Positions 47,004 to 55,696 of a DNA stretch of 64,000 bases are shown here, one piece after another. This DNA is from Fimbriimonadaceae bacterium. Lineage in GTDB: Bacteria > Armatimonadota > Fimbriimonadia > Fimbriimonadales > Fimbriimonadaceae. A model generated the notes under the pieces. That model was given only the letters and a program-made list of their open reading frames with translations, did no database searches and was not told the DNA's origin. The stretch covers positions 2,288,218 through 2,352,217 of the forward strand of contig CP075365.1 of assembly GCA_019454125.1 (NCBI GenBank), in the 5' to 3' direction. The first letter of the stretch is position 1. Every line of letters starts with the position of its first letter. The position numbers and the translations under genes were made by a program.

Positions 47004-48210
47004 CCACAGATCGCCAAAGCAGGAGCCCAAACCACGCGACAAACATCGCTTTAAACGCCAACGGCATAAAGTAATAGTGATCGAAGAACTTCAAAAAGGC
47101 AACAGGAAGAAATGTCACGACGAACGCCAAATAAAACGCACCCGCTTCTTTAAGCCCTCGTTGTTCAGCGATAAGTGCCAATCCAGCGAATGGCGCCAGC
47201 ATTGCCGCCAAGCTAATCCACCACTGGCCAGTCAACAATAGGCTGGGAAGAAGATCAAGAGTTGCTGCGATCCTGTTACTCTCCGTAAATCCTGGAACAA
47301 GGGTGTCAAGGATGTTTCTTACGGTTCCCTCGACTGACCGCAGCTGTTGCCCCTGGTAAGTTGAGATCGCAGTCGGGACAAAAGCAAGCCTTGCGAAAAT
47401 ATAGACGGCAAGTGATAGTAAGCCTCCTAGAACTAGCCCCCGCTTCATCAAGGTTGTTCCTTTAGACGCGCTGATCCATAACGCACAAACTATTGGTATT
47501 GCCACGGCTTGTTCATAGCAAAGGAGCGCCAGCAGCGAGCAGAGGAACGTAAGCAGCGACCAAACTATCACGGGAGACTCCTTCCGGGCCCCGGTAAGTA
47601 CGATGGCCAAAGCCCCTAGGGCCATGACCGTCGCCAGGGACGCTGTGCGTCCAGGAATCCAATTCACGACACCCTGGTAAAGGTTGGCCTCAGGCATTGT
47701 CATCAACACGACAAACAGTGTTGCTCCAGCCCATTTGAACGACTTCAGAAGGCTGGTACCCCGCCCGATAAGACCTATAGCAACAGCAACCGCAAGGCTG
47801 CCTCCCCAGTTCTGCAGGAGACTAAGATCCAATGGCGATAACCAGAATGTAAACACTCCCGTCGCAAATAGGCCAACGTTCCTCTGCGTTGTTATCAGCG
47901 AAGTAACGAGGTAAACAAGAAACACTGCCACTGCCGCTGAGACCGCATTGGTACGTGCGAATGCCTCTCCTGTACCAGGATCAATTCTTCGGTCGAGTTC
48001 AAAGGTTAACGTGCTGACCGGACGGTAAAAGTGGTTCTCTAGCGGCCAGTCGTGGAGAAACCAGTAGAGTGGTGGACGGTTGGAGGTGACTCGGAGAATC
48101 TCCCGAGTATCTGAATCTTGCAAAAGACTCGGGCTCTGACTTTGCTGCAAGTAAACATGGAGGGCTAACAGTAAAGCAATCAGAGGTTCTAGCCAGGTCT
48201 GCCATCTCAT
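46927..48210 (-). CDS. Polytopic membrane protein, GT-C glycosyltransferase-like
   Basis: A 427-residue protein with about ten hydrophobic helices. After the first helix comes a periplasmic loop DSDTREILRV...WPLENHFYRPVSTLTFELDR, a pattern of GT39-like transferases and related membrane proteins (acidic pair followed by FYRP). No known gene name fits. Its ATG overlaps the folC stop (ATGA), so it is translated with folC and dapL. The last 25 codons (rich in Arg and Pro) run antisense to the end of pheT. Confidence 0.8.
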   Translation of the reverse strand: MRWQTWLEPLIALLLALHVYLQQSQSPSLLQDSDTREILRVTSNRPPLYWFLHDWPLENHFYRPVSTLTFELDRRIDPGTGEAFARTNAVSAAVAVFLVYLVTSLITTQRNVGLFATGVFTFWLSPLDLSLLQNWGGSLAVAVAIGLIGRGTSLLKSFKWAGATLFVVLMTMPEANLYQGVVNWIPGRTASLATVMALGALAIVLTGARKESPVIVWSLLTFLCSLLALLCYEQAVAIPIVCALWISASKGTTLMKRGLVLGGLLSLAVYIFARLAFVPTAISTYQGQQLRSVEGTVRNILDTLVPGFTESNRIAATLDLLPSLLLTGQWWISLAAMLAPFAGLALIAEQRGLKEAGAFYLAFVVTFLPVAFLKFFDHYYFMPLAFKAMFVAWFGLLLWRSVVNEWKRPRVAAPLRFRPAPGSLQRP

Positions 48211-49484
48211 AGCCTTGAGAATACGCTGCCAATTAGAGAACCGACCTCCCCCACGAGGTAATAGCTCCCCGTGACTAGAATTAGCTCGGTCGGATCCGCC
48301 TTCAGCATGTTGACAGCTTCCGTAGCGTCTGCGAGGACTCGTACCTTAAGTCCATGCTCCTTAGCAACCGCCGCCAGATCCTCCGGCTTCTGGCTTCGAG
48401 GACTATCGAGAGGAACAAATATGCAGTCGTCGACCACGTCCGCCAACGCAGCAATAACTGCCACATGATCGTGGCCTTTCGCCATTCCCATGAGCAAGAA
48501 CGGTTTGGTGTCACTCTCATTTCGCATTCTGCTCACAAGACTTCTAATCCCTGCTGGGTTATGGCTCCCATCTAGGTACCACCTTTTCGACGCGTGAAAC
48601 ACAATCTCTCCCCTTCCGGGAAGCCTCGTACCCCGTATCGCCTCCCTCACCGTTTCTTTATCAAGGTCTATTCCTGCGATCGCTATCGCAGCGAGAGCCA
48701 AGCTCGCTGAATCTTGTTGCTCGGCACCAGGCATACCTGTCCTAATAGAACGATAAGTCTTGCCTAGAACATTACAATCAAACATACTCCCGTCTCCTTC
48801 CACGATAACCTCCTTGCCTAAGCGGAATACGGGCGCATCCATTTTCCGGGCGATTTCGGCAATGACATGTTCTGGCTCCTCTCCAATCCGTCCGACAACA
48901 ACGGGTCGGTGCCGCTTTATGATCCCTGCCTTCTCGGCCGCGATGGCACCTAATGAGTCGCCTAGAATCTCGGTGTGATCCATGCTTATGCTTGTTATAA
49001 TAGATGCGGACGGTTTGTCGATGACATTTGTGGCATCGAGTCTGCCGCCAAGTCCTACCTCAAGGGCTACATAGTCGCATTGAGATTCAGACCAGAACTG
49101 TAGGCCCATTGCCGTCTTAATCTCAAACTCTGTCGGAAGGCCCAGTCCATTCCGGTCACATTCTTCACCAGCCTTCCAAACATGTTCAACAAGCCGGGTT
49201 AGCTCACTCTCGGTAACGTACCGCCCGCCAAGTTGAATGCGCTCCCGAAGTGTGTAAACGAAAGGACTATAGAAGGCGCCTACTCGATAACCGTGTAAGT
49301 CGAGCAGTCGGTGGATATAAGCCGTCGTACTTCCTTTGCCATTCGTACCGGCTACGTGAAAATATCCAGGATGTCTTTCAATTCTGAGACGGTCGACCAG
49401 ACAACGGATCCGCGATAGATCTAACTTCCAGCCAGCGTTTGCAGCACTTGCAAGCTTGGCGATGGCTGAATCATACGTGGTCAC
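48207..49484 (-). CDS. folC: Folylpolyglutamate synthase / dihydrofolate synthase
   Basis: A 425-residue Mur-ligase-family enzyme that adds glutamate to dihydropteroate and folates. ATP loop HVAGTNGKGSTT (43-54); LEVGLGGRLDATNV and SMDHTEILGDSLGAIAAEKAGI are the family blocks; the C-terminal domain has YLDGSHNPAGI. It starts with a GTG that shares one base with the dapL stop (TAGTG), and its own stop overlaps the next gene. Lower GC than the flanking region. Confidence 0.95.
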   Translation of the reverse strand: MTTYDSAIAKLASAANAGWKLDLSRIRCLVDRLRIERHPGYFHVAGTNGKGSTTAYIHRLLDLHGYRVGAFYSPFVYTLRERIQLGGRYVTESELTRLVEHVWKAGEECDRNGLGLPTEFEIKTAMGLQFWSESQCDYVALEVGLGGRLDATNVIDKPSASIITSISMDHTEILGDSLGAIAAEKAGIIKRHRPVVVGRIGEEPEHVIAEIARKMDAPVFRLGKEVIVEGDGSMFDCNVLGKTYRSIRTGMPGAEQQDSASLALAAIAIAGIDLDKETVREAIRGTRLPGRGEIVFHASKRWYLDGSHNPAGIRSLVSRMRNESDTKPFLLMGMAKGHDHVAVIAALADVVDDCIFVPLDSPRSQKPEDLAAVAKEHGLKVRVLADATEAVNMLKADPTELILVTGSYYLVGEVGSLIGSVFSRL

Positions 49485-50677
49485 TAGACTTTCGCGCGCA
49501 CGGAGAAACCAGCCTTTGCTATCCGGTCGAGAACTTCGTGATAGCGCTCACCGTGCACGTCGCCCTTTAGGGTAAGGGCGAACCGAATATAACCCTCGCC
49601 CTCGTCACCAAAGCCGGAACCAGGTACGGCCGCCACGCCCGTACGCCTTAAGAGCTCCTTGGCGAAGGACATGCTGTCGCCGAACCCTTCTGGTATTTCT
49701 GCCCAAACAAAAAACGAGGCTTTAGGAGGTTCAACCGCCCAGCCCAGGTCGCGCAAGCCTGAGACGAGCACGTCCCTCCGGGTCTTGTACAACTCAATCG
49801 CTGCGTTCGTCTTACCTCGGCTTAGGGCCAGGGCGGCTGCTTCGGAGATCGCGGGAAACTGTTTACTGTCAATGTTGGACTTCAACTTTTGAAGTATTGT
49901 GATCGCGTCTGGGTTGCCGCAGGCAAAACCAATCCTCCAACCCGTCATGTTGTACATCTTGCTCAGGGAGTGAAACTCTATCCCGACGTCTTTGCCACCT
50001 TCAACCTGTAGCATTGTAGGATTCTTGAAACCGTCGAAAGCGATTGTGCCATATGCCATATCGTTGACGGCCAAGATGTCGTACTCGCGACAGAATCGGA
50101 CGAAGTCCTCGTAGAACGTTCTGGTAGCGATGGCACCAGTTGGATTATTTGGGTAGCAAACGTAGAACAACTTTGCCTTTCGCGCGATGTCAGTGGGGAT
50201 ATCGTCTAAGATGGGAAGGAAGGCATTAGCTTTCCTTAAGGGAACCTCGTGGACGTTTGCACCTGCCATTACGGCATTCACTTTGTAAACCGAGTAGGCG
50301 GGATTCGGTACAATCACCGTGTCTCCGTCTTCAGCGTAAGTCCAAGCAAGGTGTGCAAGTCCCTCTTTCGAACCAATCACCTGCATAATCTCCTTCTCAG
50401 CGTCTAGGCCGACTCCAAACTCTCGCTGGTAAAACGATTTACAGGCTTGAAGGAACATCGGCCAGCCACGCGAAGACTCGTCGTACCTGTGCGTTTCTGG
50501 ATTGCGGGCTGAGTTGCAAAGAGCGTCAACGATTTCCGGCGGCGTCGGTGTGTCGGGATCACCAATCCCCAAATCAATAACGTCTATCCCCTCAGAAGCT
50601 GCTGCCCGCTTGATCTCAGAGAGCTCGGCGAAAAGGTAGGGCGGAATGGCGTTAAGACGCCTGGCAGGCTGCGGCAT
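49484..50677 (-). CDS. dapL: LL-diaminopimelate aminotransferase
   Basis: A 397-residue class I/II PLP aminotransferase. The PLP lysine is in [20 protein letters not shown], very close to the DapL signature; the start [15 protein letters not shown] and [12 protein letters not shown] are also DapL-like. It makes LL-diaminopimelate in one step for lysine and peptidoglycan, the route used by several phyla lacking the succinylase pathway. ATG 50677 is chosen; upstream in-frame codons would run into the tRNA-Pro region. TATCAT lies 11 bases before the ATG. First gene of dapL-folC-membrane protein. An aspartate/alanine transaminase is the alternative. Confidence 0.87.
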   Translation of the reverse strand: MPQPARRLNAIPPYLFAELSEIKRAAASEGIDVIDLGIGDPDTPTPPEIVDALCNSARNPETHRYDESSRGWPMFLQACKSFYQREFGVGLDAEKEIMQVIGSKEGLAHLAWTYAEDGDTVIVPNPAYSVYKVNAVMAGANVHEVPLRKANAFLPILDDIPTDIARKAKLFYVCYPNNPTGAIATRTFYEDFVRFCREYDILAVNDMAYGTIAFDGFKNPTMLQVEGGKDVGIEFHSLSKMYNMTGWRIGFACGNPDAITILQKLKSNIDSKQFPAISEAAALALSRGKTNAAIELYKTRRDVLVSGLRDLGWAVEPPKASFFVWAEIPEGFGDSMSFAKELLRRTGVAAVPGSGFGDEGEGYIRFALTLKGDVHGERYHEVLDRIAKAGFSVRAKV

Positions 50678-50781
50678 GTCCAGCCGGGATGATATCACAG
50701 GCTTCCAGAAGGGGAGCGACTCCTTGCGCCCATCGGGCCAAAACCGTCGGCGCCGCCCCTGGGTATCATGCGAGACTGGCT

Positions 50782-50858
50782 CGAGGCGTAGCTCAGCTTG
50801 GTAGAGCACCTGCTTTGGGTGCAGGGGGCCGCAGGTTCAAATCCTGTCGCCTCGACCA
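50782..50858 (+). tRNA. tRNA-Pro (anticodon TGG)
   Basis: Acceptor CGAGGCG/CGCCTCG, D arm GCTCAGCTTGGTAGAGC, anticodon arm CCTGC-TTTGGGT-GCAGG giving TGG, T arm GCAGGTTCAAATCCTGT, discriminator A, CCA encoded. Only 13 bases separate it from the start codon of the carboxyltransferase gene. Confidence 0.96.
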
Positions 50859-50871
50859 CAACTTCACAAAT

Positions 50872-52476
50872 ATGGCCCTGCCTCAAACGCCCACCGCTGA
50901 CCCCCTCGAAGCAACCAGGAACAAGGCAGCCTATGCCGAGGTATTAGAGCTATTCCGGCAGAACGTCACGCGGGTTGTTTCCGGCGCAGACCCCAACGCC
51001 GTCAGCAAACACGTATCACGAGGCAAACTGCTTGCGCGGGATCGAATCCTTCAACTCTTGGATCCAGGGTCTCCCTTCCTTGAGTGCTCACTGTTCGCAG
51101 CACACGAGGTTTACGATGATCCGACACCTTCAGCAGGAATCATAACCGGTATTGGTCGTATTTCTGACCGGCTTTGTATGGTCGTGGCAAACGATGCGAC
51201 CGTCAAGGGTGGAACATACTATCCCTTAACTGTTAGGAAGCATCTTCGGGCTCAAGAAATTGCGCTCGAGAACAATCTTCCGTGCATATACTTAGTAGAC
51301 TCCGGGGGAGCCTACCTACCGTTACAAAGCGAGGTTTTTCCAGACAAGGAGCATTTCGGACGAATCTTCTATAACCAGGCGCGACTGAGCGCCAAGTCGA
51401 TTCCCCAAATCGCTGCGGTAATGGGCTCATGTACGGCGGGAGGCGCCTATGTTCCGGCAATGTGCGATGAGACGGTCATCGTGCGTAACCAAGGCACGAT
51501 CTTCTTGGGTGGCCCGCCCCTTGTCAAGGCTGCCACCGGAGAAGAAGTAAGCGCGGAGGACTTAGGGGGTGCAAGAGTCCATACTGAGACCAGTGGTGTT
51601 GCCGATCATATCGCAGAAAATGACCAACATGCACTGCAGATCCTTCGATCCATTGCTGCAACATTTCCGAATCCGACATCGAACATTCCCGATCCAGGCG
51701 AAGCGAGCCAACCGCTCCTTCCGCCAGACACTCTTTATTCTGTAGTCCCTTCTGACGCGCGTTCACAGTTGGATATCCGCCGCGTATTGGCCGCAATTCT
51801 CGATTCGTCGAAGTTGGACGAATTCAAAGCCAACTACGGCAAGACGCTCATCTGTGGCTTTGGACGGATCGAGGGGCATCAGGTCGGAATCATCGCGAAC
51901 GACGGTATTCTCTTCAGCGAGTCTGCCCTGAAGGGAGCTCACTTTATCGAACTTTGCGACCAGCGAAGGATTCCCCTCGTTTTCCTCCAAAACATAACAG
52001 GCTTCATGGTCGGGAAGCGCTATGAGAACGAAGGGATAGCGAAACAGGGAGCCAAGCTCGTTACCGCTGTTTCGACTGCATCTGTCCCAAAGTTTACGAT
52101 TGTTATCGGCGGCTCCTATGGCGCGGGTAACTATGGAATGTGCGGACGCGCATACCAGCCACGCTTCCTTTGGATGTGGCCCAACGCCCGGATCAGCGTG
52201 ATGGGCGGCGAACAGGCGGCAAACGTTCTTTTAACCGTTAAGCGCGACCAACTCCGATCTAAGGGCTCCGAGATGAGCCCGCAAGAGGAAGAGGCATACA
52301 AGGCCCCAATCCTCCAGAAGTACCAAAGCGAGTCCAGCGCTTATTATTCGAGCGCAAGGTTGTGGGACGATGGGATCATTGACCCAATTGACACAAGGAA
52401 CGTTCTCGCCCTCTGCTTAGAGGTGGCTCGATGCGCACCTATCGATGCGCCAGGATTCAGCATGTTCCGGATGTAG
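50872..52476 (+). CDS. Acyl-CoA carboxylase carboxyltransferase subunit, MccB-like
   Basis: A 534-residue biotin-dependent carboxyltransferase with N and C crotonase-like halves. [17 protein letters not shown] and [20 protein letters not shown] match methylcrotonyl-CoA carboxylase beta subunits (leucine breakdown) better than propionyl-CoA carboxylase; [16 protein letters not shown] is the second oxyanion site. The biotin carboxylase subunit is not adjacent. ATG 50872 is 13 bases after tRNA-Pro with no ribosome site, so the message probably starts within or is cut from the tRNA transcript. The stop lies 6 bp from the convergent fliD stop. Confidence 0.9.
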   Translation: MALPQTPTADPLEATRNKAAYAEVLELFRQNVTRVVSGADPNAVSKHVSRGKLLARDRILQLLDPGSPFLECSLFAAHEVYDDPTPSAGIITGIGRISDRLCMVVANDATVKGGTYYPLTVRKHLRAQEIALENNLPCIYLVDSGGAYLPLQSEVFPDKEHFGRIFYNQARLSAKSIPQIAAVMGSCTAGGAYVPAMCDETVIVRNQGTIFLGGPPLVKAATGEEVSAEDLGGARVHTETSGVADHIAENDQHALQILRSIAATFPNPTSNIPDPGEASQPLLPPDTLYSVVPSDARSQLDIRRVLAAILDSSKLDEFKANYGKTLICGFGRIEGHQVGIIANDGILFSESALKGAHFIELCDQRRIPLVFLQNITGFMVGKRYENEGIAKQGAKLVTAVSTASVPKFTIVIGGSYGAGNYGMCGRAYQPRFLWMWPNARISVMGGEQAANVLLTVKRDQLRSKGSEMSPQEEEAYKAPILQKYQSESSAYYSSARLWDDGIIDPIDTRNVLALCLEVARCAPIDAPGFSMFRM

Positions 52477-52482
52477 TAGCGG

Positions 52483-54735
52483 TTAACGCGTAGCAGTGAT
52501 CTGGGAAAGGCGTTGCTGTTGCTGCTGGAGTTGGCTGATTGCTTGCTCCATTGCCAAGAACCGCTTGCGCAACGTTTCTTGCCTTGATTTCAGTAAGAGA
52601 TTGAAGCTCTCGATCTGCGTGTCCAACTCGGTCATTTGCGTCTGGAAGCTGTTGGTCGAGGCCGTCAGGATCCCCGAGTCTGAAGCGTTAAACAGGTTCG
52701 CCGTGCTATCGGCGAAGGATCCCAGGCCCTGCGAAAAGACCATGCTTCCGATAAAGCCGAGCGTGTTCCCGGTATAGCTAATCTGGAGTCCATCTGTCTT
52801 GCTGTTGCCTTTGTTTCCAGCAAGAAACTGTCCGAGTCCGGTCGCGGGCTCTCCGTTAATCGTGCCTGCGACGTTTAAGGCATTAGTATAGTCGCCACCT
52901 TCCAATCCGATTCCACTATTATCCGTGGATGCTTCCAAGTTGCTCTTTACGGTAAAATCGCCCGGTGTACCCCAACGCTTGCTGGTTAGAAGTAGCTTAC
53001 CTTCACCGTCCAGCGAGGCAGCTACGACTTGATTGAGCTTGGCGTCGTTGTTGATGAGATCGACCAGATTCGCTGCAGTCCCGCCAGATGGAACATTCAG
53101 GGTCACTTCCGTGTTGCTGAAACCAGAACCGCTGAATGTCAAGATTTCACTGACGCTAGGATCTGTTTGAACTGTGGTTCCGGCCATCGTGGCCTTCGTC
53201 GCCAGCTGCGTAATGTCTATTGAGTAGCCCAATGACCCTGAAGACTTCGTACTCAGAGTACTGGACACGTAGGACAACTCCGTGTTCGTCGAAGATCCAC
53301 TTGCCGCAAACAGCTTTTGGACTGCAGCTGGATTTGCGGTGAAGGCTTCTTGAAGCTTATTCTTGTCTACGCTCAGTTTGCCGTCGGTTCCTAACGTGAT
53401 GCCGATCTGAGTCAAGTTCTTGTATTCGGGACCCGTGACATCCTGGAACGCAAGCCCTTGCAGGGCTGCTACAACCTGGGAAGCAATGGGGTCACCGAAG
53501 AGCGGGCCGGAGGCAAAGGTGTCCTTATCGAAGGAACTATTGCTGGAAATAAAGTCCATGACCCCGTTGAAGGCCGCGACGAGGGACTCTATGTTCTTGA
53601 CCGCGCCGCTTGTATCGCGTTCAAGGGTTAGAGTCGTGGTTAGTGGCGTCGTCTCATCGCCCTTTAGCAACTGTAGCGTCGCCCCAGGAATAAGATCACT
53701 GATCGTATTCGTGCTACTGGTCTGCTGGATACCATCGATCGAGAAGACCGCATCTTGCGCATTGGTGACCGTGTTCTGCTTGCCGGCTTGAAAAACACCC
53801 AGGGCGTTGAGGAGCCCGTCTGTATCTACCAAGACAGGAAACGCAGAACTTCCCTTTAGCTCCAGACTATAGACTTCCTTGCCGCCTTTAGTGGTTTTCA
53901 CGACCGTTGCGGTCGTGTCCGTTTCCAGGGCATTGATCTTTGCTGCCACCGTAGTGAGGGAGTCGACACCGAAATCAATATCGACTTGTTGCCCATCGAC
54001 CGTAAACGAACCAGTGGAGGAAACTCCGATCAGCGACGAAAGTACGGTTGCGCCGTTGCTTAGACCAAAGCTACGTACAGTATCGGGTCCTACCGTCTCA
54101 CGGAACGACTTGGTACCCGAGATGATCCCGAGTGTTTCGAAGACACTTCCACTTAAGTCTGCGAGTTGAATGCCGTTGGTGGTTCCGGTAGTGCTGGAAG
54201 TCAGCGTAAGGTAGGCATTCCCGGCACCGCCATTTAGGACGCTTGCGGTGACGCCGATGTTCAGCTCGTTGATTCGTGATGCAATACTCGATATCGAGTC
54301 GGAGGCCCCTATTTGGAAAGACTTGCCGTTGATGACCGCCGTGCCCTCGTAACCGAGAGCCGCAGTGTGGCTTGCTTGGGGAGCGCTGCTAATCTTCTCG
54401 GCCCGGGCAATCTTTGAAACGCTGAGTTCGTAAACCCCGGCGGTTACCCCGCTTGTGCCTGTAATCGTTGCGACCGACGTGTCGGAACTCTTCGCAGCCA
54501 CCCCGTTAAAGCTAGAAGCCTGCTTAAGGCTGGCGGCCGCGGTGGAAAGAGCCGAAATCCGTGTCCGGATCTGACCGTAAATTTCGGACTTTCTCTGGAG
54601 CGCGGACTTCCGAAGTTGCAGACGGTTGAGAGGCAGTGCCTCGATCTGCATCAGCTGGCTCACGATCGAATTTACATCGATTCCGGAGCCGATACCCGAA
54701 AAGCTTATCCCGCTGAGACTGCCACTTAAGCCCAC
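52483..54735 (-). CDS. fliD: Flagellar filament cap protein FliD (HAP2)
   Basis: A 750-residue FliD. The N-terminus SGSLSGISFSGIGSGIDVNSIVSQLMQIE is diagnostic, and the chain ends in a coiled coil (QTQMTELDTQIESFNLLLKSRQE, then a Gln-rich stretch). It caps the growing filament and helps flagellin fold. Typical FliD has 450-670 residues; the middle contains extra Ser/Thr-rich beta domains (about 240-600), probably surface exposed. It is the distal gene of the cheW-cheA-HDOD-fliD minus-strand block, 70 bp after the HDOD gene. Confidence 0.94.
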   Translation of the reverse strand: MGLSGSLSGISFSGIGSGIDVNSIVSQLMQIEALPLNRLQLRKSALQRKSEIYGQIRTRISALSTAAASLKQASSFNGVAAKSSDTSVATITGTSGVTAGVYELSVSKIARAEKISSAPQASHTAALGYEGTAVINGKSFQIGASDSISSIASRINELNIGVTASVLNGGAGNAYLTLTSSTTGTTNGIQLADLSGSVFETLGIISGTKSFRETVGPDTVRSFGLSNGATVLSSLIGVSSTGSFTVDGQQVDIDFGVDSLTTVAAKINALETDTTATVVKTTKGGKEVYSLELKGSSAFPVLVDTDGLLNALGVFQAGKQNTVTNAQDAVFSIDGIQQTSSTNTISDLIPGATLQLLKGDETTPLTTTLTLERDTSGAVKNIESLVAAFNGVMDFISSNSSFDKDTFASGPLFGDPIASQVVAALQGLAFQDVTGPEYKNLTQIGITLGTDGKLSVDKNKLQEAFTANPAAVQKLFAASGSSTNTELSYVSSTLSTKSSGSLGYSIDITQLATKATMAGTTVQTDPSVSEILTFSGSGFSNTEVTLNVPSGGTAANLVDLINNDAKLNQVVAASLDGEGKLLLTSKRWGTPGDFTVKSNLEASTDNSGIGLEGGDYTNALNVAGTINGEPATGLGQFLAGNKGNSKTDGLQISYTGNTLGFIGSMVFSQGLGSFADSTANLFNASDSGILTASTNSFQTQMTELDTQIESFNLLLKSRQETLRKRFLAMEQAISQLQQQQQRLSQITATR

Positions 54736-54805
54736 TTCTTAGTTCCTTCCACTTACCGGTCCATGGTCAGGGACTATCATCGCATAAACCCTCAGGTATA
54801 CGGGG

Positions 54806-55684
54806 TCACAACATGCCAAGAAGTTCCTTCGCGTTCTCGACGAACTGCTCTGTCTCTAACCGGAGCTCTTTACGCTCCTCGATCGAGTGCCCGAGCCACT
54901 CCTCAGCTCGAGGATCCCACGGCCAGAGTGGCGAGCACTCTTCGCCCAGCCAGATCTCGCTGGCGAGCCGGTCCGCGATGTGTACGCAGTACAACCGCTC
55001 GGAGTTTTCAACAGGATCGCCTTCTTCAAAGCCGTCATGGAGAGTAATCATTTCGCAAAGCGAAACCGGAAAGTTCCACTTCTCCGCCAAGACACCACCA
55101 AGATGGGCATGTGTGGTTCCCAGAATCCGTTGCTCGGTAGAGGACAGCGGCTCGGCCAAGCGGCTGGCTTCCGTCATAACCTGCGTGTAAGGTTGGTTGA
55201 ACAGCGTTAACAGGAAGAGCCGGCCAATGTCGTGCAGAAGGCCACCCACGAAAACCAACTCTTGCTCCTTTGTGCTGTGACCTTTTCTTCGGGAAATGGT
55301 CTGCGCACAAGTGGCAGATGCGAAACTGTGCTGCCAGAACTGCCGCTGGATCTCGATGATCCTGGGGTTGGGCGACGTCAGGGCATTGACGACGCCAATG
55401 CTCAGCACCAAGTTTCGTACTTGCTGGATTCCGAGGATTGCCAGGGCCTGGCCAATGCTGGCCACTTGCCGGGGTAGTCCAAAGTACGCGGAGTTCACGA
55501 CCTTGAACAGCTTCGTCGTGATGGAAGGATCCGTCGAGAGAAGTTTCTCGATCTCCGCCATGCTGACGTTCTCTTTGTCGGTCGCCTGCAGAACCTGTAC
55601 GATAACCGACGGCATAGCCGGAAGGTCGACCATCGCCTTTTCAATGTAGCGTTGGAGAAGGAAGTTTTCTGATCTTAATGCCAT
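54806..55684 (-). CDS. HDOD-domain signalling protein
   Basis: A 292-residue protein covered by one HDOD domain (about 15-210): LPAMPSVIVQVLQATDKENVSMAEIEKLLSTDPSITTKLFKVVNSAYFG is the diagnostic start, followed by GGLLHDIGRL. HDOD proteins link to HD-GYP and chemotaxis or motility control, and usually lack their own enzyme activity. It lies 12 bp after cheA on the same strand, so a role in the chemotaxis or flagellar pathway is likely. Confidence 0.9.
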   Translation of the reverse strand: MALRSENFLLQRYIEKAMVDLPAMPSVIVQVLQATDKENVSMAEIEKLLSTDPSITTKLFKVVNSAYFGLPRQVASIGQALAILGIQQVRNLVLSIGVVNALTSPNPRIIEIQRQFWQHSFASATCAQTISRRKGHSTKEQELVFVGGLLHDIGRLFLLTLFNQPYTQVMTEASRLAEPLSSTEQRILGTTHAHLGGVLAEKWNFPVSLCEMITLHDGFEEGDPVENSERLYCVHIADRLASEIWLGEECSPLWPWDPRAEEWLGHSIEERKELRLETEQFVENAKELLGML

Positions 55685-55696
55685 CTGGATACCCTA

